This document shows, in pieces, positions 48,020-58,889 of a DNA stretch of 64,000 nt. Numbering within the stretch: position 1 is the stretch's first letter; each line of letters starts with the position of its first letter. The translations under genes and the position numbers were made by a program. The notes beneath the pieces were generated by a model. The model had not been told where the DNA came from and ran no database searches. It saw nothing but the letters and a program-made list of their open reading frames with translations. This DNA comes from Lingula anatina (lineage: Eukaryota; Brachiopoda; Lingulata; Lingulida; Lingulidae). The stretch lies in assembly GCF_001039355.2 (NCBI RefSeq), contig NW_019775880.1, forward strand, positions 77,777 through 141,776, read 5' to 3'.

Positions 48020-51000
48020 TATCGGATCGGCATGAGAGTTGATGAGAGTTTCAATGATTTTATCTGTAGTGAATGTAACAACCTTCCTAACAAAATGTTA
48101 AGATTGTACATTTTTATTTTTGCATGAAATGTAATAATTTAAAGTTGTGATGTTAGTTTTTCTGTTTTTATCGAGTAAATACTTTGTTCTACTGCATGTA
48201 TCTTAACCCTTCTGGCATGTACGTTGAGAGAATAGAAGCGATTGATTTGAACTCCATAGAACACCTAACATTTAGATATTTCTAGAATGATTATTATGAC
48301 TAGTTTACATCTTCTTGAAGATTTTCTTGGTAGATGAGTTTAACAATGGTCTAACGTGTAGCAACAGTCCTCCTGTAAGCCCACCCTTTGACCGTGAAAA
48401 GTCGATGTTTCAAAACCAACGGCCGCAGGTTACAATGCCCACTGTACAAAAATGCTCCCGCAGACAGGCGAGATACTGGCAAGAGGTTCACCAAAGACAT
48501 GGGAGTAAAAATAACACATTTTACTGTTTTCTTCCAGCTTTGCCATTCACGTGCCAGGGCAAACCATCAGGATTTTTCGCGGATCCATTTGACTGTTCAG
48601 CCTTTTACATTTGTAACGGCGGCCAGGAAAGACGTGTTCAGTGCCAGGGAACTCTGCTGTACAACCCAAATATCCAGTCTTGCGACTGGCCAGCCAGGGT
48701 CCAATGTAGGCCAGCTGTTTTGGTCACTCCAGCACCAACCCCCGCTCCGACCACTAGGCCCCCACCGCCTCCACAACCAACAGCGCCACCTGCAGGTAGG
48801 ATCGGGGCTCTGTCTTTTTTTACCGGTTAGGCGTTCGTGCTAAATGAAATGATACACTTGTCTTGTATATACTATATACGTATGTACTAGTTGTGCACTA
48901 ACCGATGTCATATTATGTTTTATATACGATAACTAATGTTATATTCCGTTATAACACTGTTCTAACCTGGGAAATGTTGCCTAGTCTACTGTTATAAACT
49001 ACATTGGAGGATAGGTTATGGATGTAATTATACGTGAAATGCTTTGACCAGTATGAGGCACTGTTTATAGACCGTTTGATAGATAGCACCGTAAGTAAAC
49101 CAATTACTAGTGCAGCCGCATTAACCTAACTGCTTTCTTGATCCCATGGTTGCTTTTCTTGAAGTAAAATATTAGAAGTTAATAATAGATCTGTCTTTAA
49201 CAAATGTCTAACTCTGCTTTAAAATTTTACTGCATTTTTATATTTTTCAAATACTTTCTTTATTAATGAGTTCATTGCGGATACGCAAGACTGATTCTTA
49301 AGTGTCGTAGTCGTGCTTGATTGTTACGTTTGGTTGTGAGCTTTTAATGACAAATTTGGAGACCTAATTAAAAAATGCTGTAACCGCTCGCTTTCTATCG
49401 TAATATGTTTGCATTTAATTTTGATTAAAGAAACAGCCAATGTGAGATCAGTTAATACATTAATTGGATTAGGATTTATTTCACAACATTAACAAAGCTG
49501 TTATGTCTACACTTGATTGCATTAGTGGATGTAGGATATTACAAAACACTCCCCCTATCCCGGGAAGTATTTTTTTAAATTAAGTGCATGAAATAAGGCT
49601 TTAGGCCCACAGTGGGGTAACTCCTTTACCCCTTTCTGCTTAAAAAAAGGGTGGTCCTCCTCTAGACCAACGTTTTGTATTGTGTTGTTTGGATTTAATA
49701 AAATGTTTATTATACGTCGTAATGTGTTATTTCGCCTAAAATACCTGGTAGTTGATATTTTTCAAATATATCTTGTCTCAAATATAAATTCCTTTCAATG
49801 ATAGCAAATGCAGAATATAGGAAGTAGTCAGATATTCAGCAGCTAAGCATAGTTGTTTTAGATGTAAAATCGTGATAAGCGTGGTATGGTTTCAAGGCTT
49901 TTTCTTATTTTTACACCCCGACTTTTGCCGTTTCACTGCTATCTTAATATTGCCCTTCCCAGCAAACACAGAACGTTTTATAACGTTGCCATTACGTGAC
50001 CATATCGTTCTTTGGTCAAAAAAACGTTATGGTAACGTTATTTTAACGTTCAGTGTTAGCTGGGTTTCGCATTCTACCTTAAGTATCACAAAGGACGTAC
50101 ATGTTAATGAAAAGAGCTATCAGGACACCAAAGAAATCGAAGCTTTGGGTTCAAATTTTATCTTATCGGCTACCTTATAAAATTTATAGTTTTTATTGAA
50201 TTGCTTGCAAATGGTAAGTAAATATTTCAATGGATAGTCGATCGTTAACTGCCAATATTAGAAGAACAATCTATATGTATTTTAAACAGGACTCTGAGAT
50301 GCGCTTTTGAAAGAAGGTTTAAAGAGTTCGTAGTTTCTCGCGTCGCAACAGTCGGTATGTATTTGACTGTTTTACAAAATTTAAGCTGCAAATACAAATC
50401 GTTAGCCATGAGTTGGAAAAAACGACAAACCGATCTTTTATTAAGTAAGAATTCCACAAATGAAGTATTTTTGCAGGACCTACATTTTCCTGTGCCGGAA
50501 GACGTGGCACCTTCGCCGACCCAGCAGACTGTTCCTATTTCTACGTCTGTGCAGGATCTCTAGAACAACGCATACAGTGTGTTGATGGGAGACTTTATAA
50601 TACGGTCACTGGGTCCTGTGATCTGCCCAACATAGTGGACTGTAGCCTTAACCTAGCTACTGCTGTCACAACCCGTCGTGTGCCGGTAACAACAAGGAGA
50701 CCGAGGACAACTACAAGGAGACCTACAACAACTACAAGGGGTATGTACATATCAGATCAATAAGATAAAGGTTGCTCGGCCAACACGCCTGACAGCCCTG
50801 ACGGGACTTTTGTGGGCTGTGCTTCCTATGGGTTGCACTGTTTCATTGGTCTAAGCACCATACTATCCACCTGCAAGCCCAGGTGGGGTGCCTAAATGAA
50901 AGCCACAAATAGCTGCAGAAATGCCCCAGCTGCGCAAGCTGGCAGGGTAATATACAACTACAACCTTGTACTGAAACCAACTGTAAAGTGAATGTTAACA

Positions 51001-54000
51001 GAGTAACCAAACACAAGGGCTTTCAGCTGTCATTTTAGATCACAATAATTGCTAATATTACCATTGTTTTAAAAGAGGGCATATTAGAAGTAATATGTAA
51101 AAAAGAATTCCAGTAAATTGTACTTTCATCAATAGAAACGACAACAACTAGTCGTACTACAACCACTACAACTAGAGGACCTCTTCCCACTACCACGACA
51201 GGTACGTGAACTGATTTGAATAAGATTATAAAGAACAACGTTTCTTCAATCATGATAGGAAAACCCCACACCAAGTTATATCGAGAGCGATTTGTTGTAC
51301 ATGGTGTAAATCATTTTCAATTCAGGACATTAATTTTGTAAGAATACCCATGATGTAATCGGACACGTTCATCATAGAATTTTCCAAGAAGTTGGATATT
51401 TATTTTCTTTGTCACTATAAAGTACGTAGATCACTTGCCTTAGTATGCTTTTTTGTATTCATGCAGCGGAATCAATAGCTCGAGCATCGCATTATTCGCC
51501 TATACACCACCGCTTTCACCCCATATGTATCTGTTGCTTCAATCTTGATAAGGTATTGCTGCTTCATATACGCTTAATTCACACACGACCACTCATAGAT
51601 CTTTGTACATGTAACTTCCCGATTTGATATTTGCATGGTTTATCTCTGTAAGCTTTCTTTCAATCGGTTGGCTCGGCGTGGTCCTCTTGCTTTTTCAAAT
51701 ACGTGTCAAATGTATTTCTGGATTATATTCAGATGTCTTTTAGTCGGTATTTCTTGGCGCATGGTTAGTCTACGGCAACTTCTGTTGATGCAGGGTTTTG
51801 TAGTATTTATGCTATTTCGTTGTTCTTGGTAGCTCCAGGTGTCTCTGAGGTCGATTAGGTCTCTTTCATAATGCTAAATAATTCAGATATATTTGGCAAA
51901 CCTCCTTGCCATGCCGCTTAAGCAAAATACATCATATAAATGGCTTAAATGCCTGTGGCAAGCTGCTTTAACCCGGAAAGGTGGTCTTATATTAAATATC
52001 TTTACAAAACCCGGGGGGCATATCTAGAAGTCTATTTTTTCGAATGCAGCAGCACCATCACAGTCGCCTTGTGCTGGCTGGTCTGGTACTCTTCCCGACC
52101 CTAACAGCTGCTCAGGCTATATCCTATGTGATGGCCCAGTACCCCAGCACTTTCAGTGTCCAGAAGGGAGATTGTATAACTTCATAATAGGAACTTGCGA
52201 TCTGCCTGAATACGTGGACTGTCCCATCGGGTCATCCACTACATCTACAACGGCGGCAACTTACAAAGAGCTCTCTCTCGTTGAAAGAACTTTGCCGACT
52301 GTACCTTCCACTCAACCAAATGATTCATATTTAATCATACCAAGGGCATCAGGTAAAAGTATTGGACTGCTTTGATAGTTGTAAAAAAGTTTTTTGAAGG
52401 TTTTATGGTAAGTTTAATGGGGGAAGATACTAGTATACTCACTTGCATTAAATTTGTAAGAGCTTGGGAATTACAAAGAGTATCCATTATAGCCCAGAAC
52501 TGTACTGTTCAATTTTAAGTTTAGATTATGATTGTGATGCATGCCATATTTTGAAAAGTATTATTTCAAAAAAATTAAACCTCAATATCGGTCACCAATG
52601 TGCAAAATTATACCCAGGCAGTAACAAAACACTCTCGGCATGGACAATACTTAATCAGCACCAAATCATAATGTCTTCATGTAATGTACTACCATCACAT
52701 CTTCATAAAACAACAAAACTAATCGGCTCTCCACTTAACATACAACAAAATGTTACTACACAAACTGTCGCTAGATTACCAGTCATGCAGTACCCACCAA
52801 AAAATAACTATCAAAAACAATACTAAATGAAATATTTTATTTATTTAATATAGCAACCACAACTACAACACCGCGTCCAACCACCACGACTACCATCCCT
52901 CCTGCTCCTACAGGTAAAACAATTAATTGTGAAAAAAATCATTAGAAGAAATTACCTTTTCTCAACCACCATAAATACTGTAAATATTGTTAGCATACTT
53001 TATGACTAAATACCTTATTCTTCAACTTTTGTAAGAAGAAACCAATTGCTATTTGTAAATTAACTGTGTACTTCACAGTTGTATAGTTATCATTTTTGTA
53101 GATTAGTGATTGACAATGTGAAGTTGTTGATCTGTTTCAGTTCCTCCGTTCACTTGCAACAACAGAGCAAGTGGAACTTACGCTGATCCTTTCGATTGCA
53201 CAGCTTTCTACATATGTTCTGGTGCAAATGAACTGCGCATTCCTTGCTCGGGGAATCTGCGATTTAACCCCCGTTTAGGAGGCTGTGATTCTCCGGCTAA
53301 CGTCGGCTGTGTAGAAGTGACGACGCCACCCCCAACTCTGCCGCCAACTACCACCCGGCCGCCTCCAACTACAACTACCACGAGAGCAACTACTACTACT
53401 ACAAGGGCAACAACAACAACAACAACCAGGAGACCGACCACACAGAGACCTACGACAACAGTGCCCCCTACCCCTGCAAGACCAACAGGTATGCCCCCCT
53501 TTAGACAGATAATGATTGTTATAAACAACGAACTAGGGTTGAGTTACGTTTGCTTAATCATAGGGAATTGTCAACCGCAGTCATCAATCAAAATATGAAA
53601 CATGCTGGTGTATAATAGACCAAGCTGCTTCAATCAATAACGATCTTGTCGACTGACACACCAGCTATAAAGTTCGCCTCTTTTCATCCTGGAACGAACA
53701 ATTATCGTATAACTATGATCAACAACAGAGACGTATACCAGGCCATTACCAACAACTTATACACCAGTAGAGTGAATTATATAAGTAATTTTAGTGAAAA
53801 GTCTAAATCCTACACAGACAACACATCGAAGGTGCTTGACCATGATCTTTCTAATGACACATACCTTACCATTTTTTTATGAAAGTTGAGCATTCAATTA
53901 TGCATTTTAATTGAATTATTACCCTTTCTAAGACTTCCCATCAAATTGTTTTAAGTGAAATAATACGTTAATGTATAAGCGAGGCATCTCATCACATGTA

Positions 54001-57000
54001 ATCGAAATATTTATCTTTTTCAGCATTACCATTTACTTGTAACAACAGGGCAAGTGGAACATACCCCGATCCATTCGATTGCAGGGCTTTCTACATTTGC
54101 TCTGGGGGCAGAGAGATACGCATTCCTTGTTCGGGATCTTTCCGTTACAACCCCCGCATCGGGAGCTGTGATCTGGCGCGCAATACCGACTGTGTAGAAG
54201 CTATTCTTGTTTCACCTACCACCACCACCCGAGCACCTACTACCACCACCCGAGCAACTACTACAACCACCCGACCACCAACTACTACTACTACCACCCC
54301 TGCACCAACTACCACACGGGCACCAACCACACAAAGGCCTACAACTCCAGTGCCTACAGGTATGATATTTTAGGACTTTTTTGATTAATGGACATTAATC
54401 AAGAGTGCTGCACCTTTGTAGTTTTCTTCTTTGCTTTTCACTAACTACATATATATCATAATTTGTAAGCAATTTTCAATTTACTTTAGCGGCACCATTC
54501 AGCTGCATTGGAAGAGCAAGTGGGACATACCCAGATCCCTTTGACTGCTCGGCATTTTACATATGTTCTGGACGACGTGAACTTCGAATCCCTTGTTCAG
54601 GAGGTTTGCGCTACAATCCAAGAATTGGGGGCTGTGATTCCCCGCAGAATGTAAACTGCGTAGAAGCTGCGACATTGCCACCAACACGTCCTACAACAAC
54701 CACTAGGAGACCAACGACCACCAGGAGACCTACGACCACTAGGCGACCAACGACCACCAGGCGACCTACAACCACGAGGCGACCGACCACCACCAGACCC
54801 ACAACGACTGCCGCAGCACCCTCAGGTAACATATATTTCAAAATTGAATATCTTTAGAGCAATCACCGTCAATTTACATGTATAATGCTTGAATGAAAGC
54901 GTTGTATTTCAGCCGGTTTAGAACAATGCTAAACTCGTCTCAGTTTCACGGCTAGATGCTAGAGGCGCCACCTAGATGTCAATCACAGAGGTGTATCTCG
55001 TCTGAAACCTGTGTAAACATCCTCATCAATTCTCACAAAATGTTCTAAAGGATATATATCTAAACTATATCAAGACAAGCAGTACAACAGCACTTACAAT
55101 CTTACATTTACAGTTACATTAAAATGTTAAGGTATAAACAGCCATTAATTCATTTCAGTTGCAGCATTTAGTTGTAACAACAGACCAAGCGGAACCTACG
55201 CTGATCCATTCGATTGTACTGCTTTCTACATTTGTTCTGGCTCACGCCAACTACGCATCCCTTGCACTGGAAACTTGAGGTACAATCCTCGTGTCGAGAG
55301 CTGCGACTCTCCGCAGAATGTCAACTGTGTGGAGATAACGACACTGCCTCCAACCTTCCCTCCAGTCACCACTCGAGCACCAACAACTACCACCAGGGCA
55401 ACTACTACCACGCCGGCACCGACTACAACCCAGGCGCCAACAACACGAAGAAGGACAACAACAGCTAGGCCACCTCCAGCAGGTATGGTGCAGATATTAA
55501 TAATATAAATATTGAAATGTGTATATAAATACTGAAATCTTTTAATGATTTGATTCAAGTTTTAACTGAAGCTGGTAACATTTTCCCTTTATTTCAGCTG
55601 CTGCATTTAGTTGCAACAACAGGGCTAGTGGTACTTATGCCGACCCGTTTGATTGTTCGGCCTTTTATATTTGCTCCGGTGGCAGAGCGCTTCGTATCCC
55701 ATGTTCGGGAAATCTGCAATACAATGCTCGTCTCGGAAGTTGTGATTCACCAGGCAATGCAAACTGCGTGGTAACAGCCCTCCGAACGACACCAGCGCCG
55801 AGAACAACAAGAAGACCAACGACCAGGGCACCAGTTACCACTCGGGCACCGACCACCACAAGAGCACCAGTTACCACTCGGGCGCCGGTTACTGCCGCAC
55901 CCCAAGGTATGCACTGTACTAAAAAAAGAAAAAAAGAAATTCGTTCAGAAAAAAAAACTCATTCACAAATTGTTATATGTATCCATCACTAAATCGTTTC
56001 TTTGTTTCAAATTTATATATGTTGAACCGAAGACAACCAGACTGTGAAAAATTCATGTCCATTTAAATCCCATCACGAGAAGTTTACATTCTATTCTTTT
56101 CAACTAAAATTACTTAAGCTTTTTTACGTATATTTGTTACTTCTAGCTACACAATTCACTTGCACGGACAGAGCCAATGGACTTTACGCCGATCCGACGG
56201 ATTGTGCTGCTTTCTTCATATGTTCTGGAGGGAGTACGCTTCGCATTCCTTGCACTGGAACCTTGCTGTACAACCCCAGTATTGAGAGCTGCGATGCCCC
56301 AACTAATGTCAACTGTGCTGGTGCTGTCGCTGCACCTACAAATCGACCGCCAAGTAATAATAATGATAATATATTTATTTAGTGTCTAGAGTCTTTAATT
56401 CATTAATATATGTTGAGTAAACTTTACATATAAAACACAAAGTTTTAAAGGATTATTTTTAATGAAAAAATATGGAATTAAAAGTAAAGAAAATTTTCAA
56501 TCATAAGATTTTCTAAAAAGATAAGTTTTAGTGCTTTTTGTTTAGTTCTGATGGTAACTGATCGCATTCCCAAAATATTTTCTCCAAGTTTTTTAATAAT
56601 TAGTCCTTAGAGCTTAAAGAGATAATAACTCTTCGTATGAGATCTATATTTCACAATAAAAATATTGTGAACAACTCATAGAAATATAATATATTCTGTT
56701 TTACCACAAAAACGGCAGTTATAGCTATTATTCTGATATCTGAGCTTGTGTTTAGACCACGTGACCTCCATTGATGGCTATTCTCTGTTAAAATCTCTTA
56801 ACAGATTTTAACAAAAAAAACAAACTTTTTAGAAAAAAACCAGAGTCTAACTTTGAATGTAAAAATGGATTCATTAACCATTGATAAGTATGGGAAAATT
56901 GTTGTTTACTCCAGGAAAATTAATTTTTTGGCCGACACGAAGAGTTATTATCCCTTGAACGTGTGATTTGTTGTATTCTGAGATACAAGTTTACAGAGAT

Positions 57001-58889
57001 AATCTGGTGCAAGTCCACAAAAAGCCGCATGTGCGTATTTCAAAAGTTTGAATAAAATCCATGCATTTACAAGTTGCCAGTGAAGTTTTTTTCACATCGG
57101 TGTCATGTGATTCCCATAAAAATTTGGAGTAAGAAGACAAGCTGAGATATTTTGGATGCCTGAGATATTTTGGAGTTTCTTTGTTCTTACGATGCTGCAA
57201 CCATAGAGCAAGGAGTTAAAGTAGACAAGCTTTGAAGTTACTGCAGTAGGGCATTGATGACCGTGACAGTGGCAGAGTTGGTTACACTGTTGTGCAGAGC
57301 CCGGGTGTCTTTGATGCTTGAATGATTTTTACTTCGGCTATCTTATCTGTTTATTCATGGTAAATGAGGTATCAAAGTAACCATTTTTGCGTGGGGTGAA
57401 ACGCCTAATGTTGAAGATCCAATAGTATTTCAGCTAAGTGTTTATGTTGTGGTTGATTGATAACCATAAATTCCATCATTTAATATTATTTTCTTTTTAT
57501 CATTCATCCTCGCAAATCTGAAATTACATTTGTCACTTTGATCATTGTACACTCATTAATATCACAGTTAGGTATAACTGAGTGCCTTCTGCATATATGT
57601 TATAGCCAGTGTTATGAAATCGAAGTATGGCACCCCAGGTCAGGTTGTGAATGCAAAATGAAACTGAACCAAGAATACAGTCCTGTGGACCACCGAAGAT
57701 GAGTTGCTCAAGGTCAGAAAGTATAATGTCGATGGACCGCAGAANCCACAGTCAGGTATAACTGAGTGCCTTCTGCATATATGTTATAGCCAGTGTTATG
57801 AAATCGAAGTATGGCACCCCAGGTCAGGTTGTGAATGCAAAATGAAACTGAACCAAGAATACAGTCCTGTGGACCACCGAAGATGAGTTGCTCAAGGTCA
57901 GAAAGTATAATGTCGATGGACCGCAGAATGATTGCAGAATGACTGCAAACAGAAGGCCGTTCATTATTTTCAAAAGCGGAAGTTCAGTGTTATGTTTCGG
58001 TTTATGCATTTTACCGCTATTTTTTGTTGCTGTTTCAGATGCTCAAATAGCCTTGTTGGAATGACTCATTTGCTGAGAAAGATTTCCTGAGAAAGACCTT
58101 TTTTGTTCTAAGGCACTATGGCCTAATAAATGGCACTATGACCTAATAAATGGTCCCTTTATTTGCGTTGATTGCGGAACTCTGAATAAACATATATACG
58201 GTGAAAATAAGTAATGATCCTGAGATTGCTAGTGCTTCACTATATTCACACTTGCAACATAAATACTAATGCAGTTAAAATAGGTGTTGCACACTTTCAG
58301 GGATTTGAGCTTCACTCCTTTTACTGCTTACCCTTGGTACATCTTGCGTCCTCTAAGCTGTTCTTGTCATCGATAAGACTGGCCTGTATCAGAATCAAGG
58401 GGTTGTTTTACTTTTTAGCTGCACCTGTCACCAATCCTCCAGCCACGGCTCCCCCGACAACAGTCCAGACATCGCCAAGGAACAGTGGAGAGACAATCAG
58501 TGAGCACATTTTATTCTTTATAGAAAATTGTATTCTCGACTTTATGTACTTCAAACAGTTGTACACTAGTAATGTGTAAAATGTTTTGCATTGAAATATA
58601 TGTCTGCAATGTTAAAGGGACTGTTCAAATTTCCTTATCGTTATTGTTTTTATAATCATAATTAATAGAAAGAGAAATTTGAAATTACGTCTAACATTTT
58701 ACCTCCTCTCCTCAAGGTCCAGCAGAATTTTGTTCAAGTCGGTCTTCAGGCAGGTATGCAGATCCCGCTGATTGTACCTTCTTCTACACGTGCTCGCGTG
58801 GCACAGGGCGAAGAAGCCGCTGCGTCGGCGTGCTCAAGTTTAATGCCAATATAGGAGCGTGTGACTGGCCGCGTAATGTCAACTGTTGA
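42049..58889 (+). CDS. Chitin-binding mucin-like protein with 17 CBM14 modules
   Basis: Exons: 42049-42163, 42286-42780, 43512-43916, 44387-44731, 44978-45412, 45643-46098, 46618-47073, 47530-47946, 48538-48795, 50477-50740, 51136-51201, 52050-52352, 52854-52913, 53141-53488, 54024-54359, 54490-54825, 55159-55482, 55598-55906, 56147-56353, 58419-58499, 58717-58889. All internal junctions are phase 1. The total is about 2062 residues. Seventeen exons each carry one six-cysteine peritrophin-A/CBM14 module with the recurring YADPFDC and FYxCSGG motifs. Each module except the last is followed by a linker, in most cases Thr/Pro-rich. Three exons (51136, 52854, 58419) are linker only. The putative signal peptide ends IAGALSA. 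Likely role: secreted, O-glycosylated, multivalent chitin binder in a chitin matrix, peritrophic layer or mucus. The first exon is the least certain. The gene follows the chitinase head to tail. Confidence 0.9.
42286..42780 (+). CDS. CBM14 module 1 (divergent) and long linker
   Basis: The six cysteines are present from FTCNGRGPGIYADPFSC to CGSSDGFTC, but the fifth/sixth Cys region differs from the CDWARNVNC seen in the next modules. The linker has proline runs (PPPPPP) and Thr runs and ends EPPPTG. The phase is 1-1. Confidence 0.93.
42945..43234 (+). pseudogene. Decayed CBM14 module exon
   Basis: After an acceptor-like TACGTCAG comes CATGTGGAACGGAAAAGC, then GATTCGCTGACCCT and CTTTTATGTGTATAATGGTG. 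These correspond to the CNG-ADP and FYxCxGG parts of a CBM14 exon but are split across frames, with stops and with a Cys changed to Tyr. It ends with CAACAACA-type linker sequence and CCACCTACATGTACAGGGTAA, a damaged version of the usual CCACCTACAGGTAA boundary. It lies exactly where a module exon would be expected. Confidence 0.6.
43512..43916 (+). CDS. CBM14 module 2
   Basis: AYPFTCEGKGPGSYADPFDC opens a complete six-Cys module ending CDWARNVNC. A Thr-rich then Gln/Pro/Arg-rich linker ends GPPPTG. At nucleotide level it is close to modules 5, 6 and 7. Confidence 0.95.
44387..44731 (+). CDS. CBM14 module 3
   Basis: AYPFTCDGRGSGTYADPFDC through CDWPGNVQC gives all six cysteines. The linker is almost pure Thr with Pro, Arg and Val and ends GPPPTG. 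Confidence 0.95.
44978..45412 (+). CDS. CBM14 module 4
   Basis: AYPFTCLGRRPGSYADPFDC through CDWARNVNC. The linker has less Thr and more Gln and Pro (for example QPTRPPPQTLIPQPTQPPQP) and ends GPPPTG. Confidence 0.95.
45643..46098 (+). CDS. CBM14 module 5
   Basis: The module is nearly identical to module 6 in DNA, length (456 bases) and linker plan (TTT run, then APST, then PQPT repeats, ending LPPPTG). The following intron also starts with the same GTATGGATGGTATATTTC. This marks a recent tandem duplication. Confidence 0.95.
46618..47073 (+). CDS. CBM14 module 6
   Basis: Twin of module 5, 975 bases downstream. Its upstream intron end (ACTGTAATAACTTCGGTGTC, then AATTCCAG) is shared with module 7, so duplication units in this region overlap. 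Confidence 0.95.
47530..47946 (+). CDS. CBM14 module 7
   Basis: The binding module is almost identical to module 6, but the linker differs (TTQPTTRPTTTNTQRQNVP) and ends DPPPTG. A TA microsatellite starts 14 bases after the donor. Confidence 0.95.
47961..48018. repeat. TA microsatellite
   Basis: 29 perfect TA units lie just inside the intron after CBM14 module 7. Confidence 0.97.
48538..48795 (+). CDS. CBM14 module 8
   Basis: ALPFTCQGKPSGFFADPFDC through CDWPARVQC. The linker is short and Pro-rich and ends PPAG. The intron after it is 1.7 kb, the second largest in the gene. Confidence 0.95.
49958..50064. mobile_element. 107-bp MITE-like element with AACGTT repeats
   Basis: The left end CCCAGCAAACACAGAACGTT (49958-49977) pairs with the right end (50045-50064), whose reverse complement is CCCAGCTAACACTGAACGTT; there are two mismatches in 20. 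Five AACGTT hexamers occur inside. The element could fold along its whole length. No coding capacity. It lies in the intron after module 8. Confidence 0.7.
50477..50740 (+). CDS. CBM14 module 9
   Basis: PTFSCAGRRGTFADPADC through CDLPNIVDC. It lacks the Asn/Pro-Arg segment of the early modules (RLYNTVTGSC instead). The linker has RRPRTTTRRP-type repeats. The exon ends AAGG/GTATGT. Confidence 0.93.
51136..51201 (+). CDS. Linker-only exon
   Basis: A 66-base phase 1-1 exon encodes ETTTTSRTTTTTTRGPLPTT with TG at the end. The acceptor AATAG and donor CAG/GTACGT fit. It adds mucin-like sequence without a binding module, so it could be skipped without changing the frame. Confidence 0.75.
52050..52352 (+). 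CDS. CBM14 module 10 (divergent)
   Basis: SPCAGWSGTLPDPNSC, then YILCDGP, HFQC, GTCDLPEYVDC supply six cysteines. It is most like module 9. The linker has few Thr runs (LSLVERTLPTVPSTQPNDSY), unlike all others. ADP is PDP here. Confidence 0.9.
52854..52913 (+). CDS. Linker-only exon
   Basis: A 60-base phase 1-1 exon encodes ATTTTTPRPTTTTTIPPAPT with a final G. Acceptor TATAG and donor CAG/GTAAAA. Skipping it keeps the frame. Confidence 0.75.
53141..53488 (+). CDS. CBM14 module 11
   Basis: PPFTCNNRASGTYADPFDC through CDSPANVGC. This starts the second module subfamily (CNNRASGTY, LRIPCSGNLR). The linker has TTRATTTTTRATTT repeats. Confidence 0.95.
54024..54359 (+). CDS. CBM14 module 12
   Basis: LPFTCNNRASGTYPDPFDC through CDLARNTDC. 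The linker is built from TTTRAPTTTTRA units and ends VPTG. Confidence 0.95.
54490..54825 (+). CDS. CBM14 module 13
   Basis: APFSCIGRASGTYPDPFDC through CDSPQNVNC. The linker is a regular repeat of RRPTTT (five or more units), the most periodic linker of the gene. Confidence 0.95.
55159..55482 (+). CDS. CBM14 module 14
   Basis: AAFSCNNRPSGTYADPFDC through CDSPQNVNC. The linker ends RPPPAG. Confidence 0.95.
55598..55906 (+). CDS. CBM14 module 15
   Basis: AAFSCNNRASGTYADPFDC through CDSPGNANC. The linker is of TTRAPVTTRAPT type and ends AAPQG at CAAG/GTATGC. Confidence 0.95.
56147..56353 (+). CDS. CBM14 module 16
   Basis: TQFTCTDRANGLYADPTDC through CDAPTNVNC. The linker is short (AGAVAAPTNRPP). 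The donor is CCAA/GTAATA at 56354, a weak site chosen because it keeps phase 1; reading on gives a stop 35 bases later. Confidence 0.85.
56354..58418. other. Large intron before the last two exons
   Basis: 2.1 kb, AT-rich. It holds the inverted repeat at 56617-56955 and the start of the duplicated block (57562 onward). No gene recognised. Confidence 0.6.
56617..56955. mobile_element. Inverted-repeat element, possible MITE
   Basis: AGAGATAATAACTCTTCGT (56617-56635) is matched in inverse orientation by ACGAAGAGTTATTATCCCT (56937-56955), with one or two mismatches. The interior (about 300 bases) is AT-rich and non-coding. The exact ends and a target duplication are not clear. Confidence 0.45.
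58419..58499 (+). CDS. Linker-only exon near the C-terminus
   Basis: 81 bases, phase 1-1, encoding APVTNPPATAPPTTVQTSPR and NSGETI. It is repeated exactly in place at 61404-61484. Confidence 0.8.
58717..58889 (+). CDS. CBM14 module 17 and stop
   Basis: EFCSSRSSGRYADPADC, FFYTC, SRC, GACDWPRNVNC and then TGA. The protein ends at the last conserved Cys, with no tail. AATAAA hexamers follow near 59206 and 59493. Confidence 0.93.

Noticed and set aside
51445-51832. Open frames between linker exon 51136 and module 10, with a vaguely transposon-like antisense reading
   Set aside because: Interrupted by stops. I could not match it to any reverse transcriptase or integrase motif.
52464-52826. 120-codon open frame in the intron before a linker exon
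   Set aside because: No ATG start, no family similarity seen and no splice sites keeping phase 1. Probably a chance open intron.
53646-53882. 78-codon open frame in the intron after module 11
   Set aside because: No ATG start, recognisable motif or phase-compatible splice sites.
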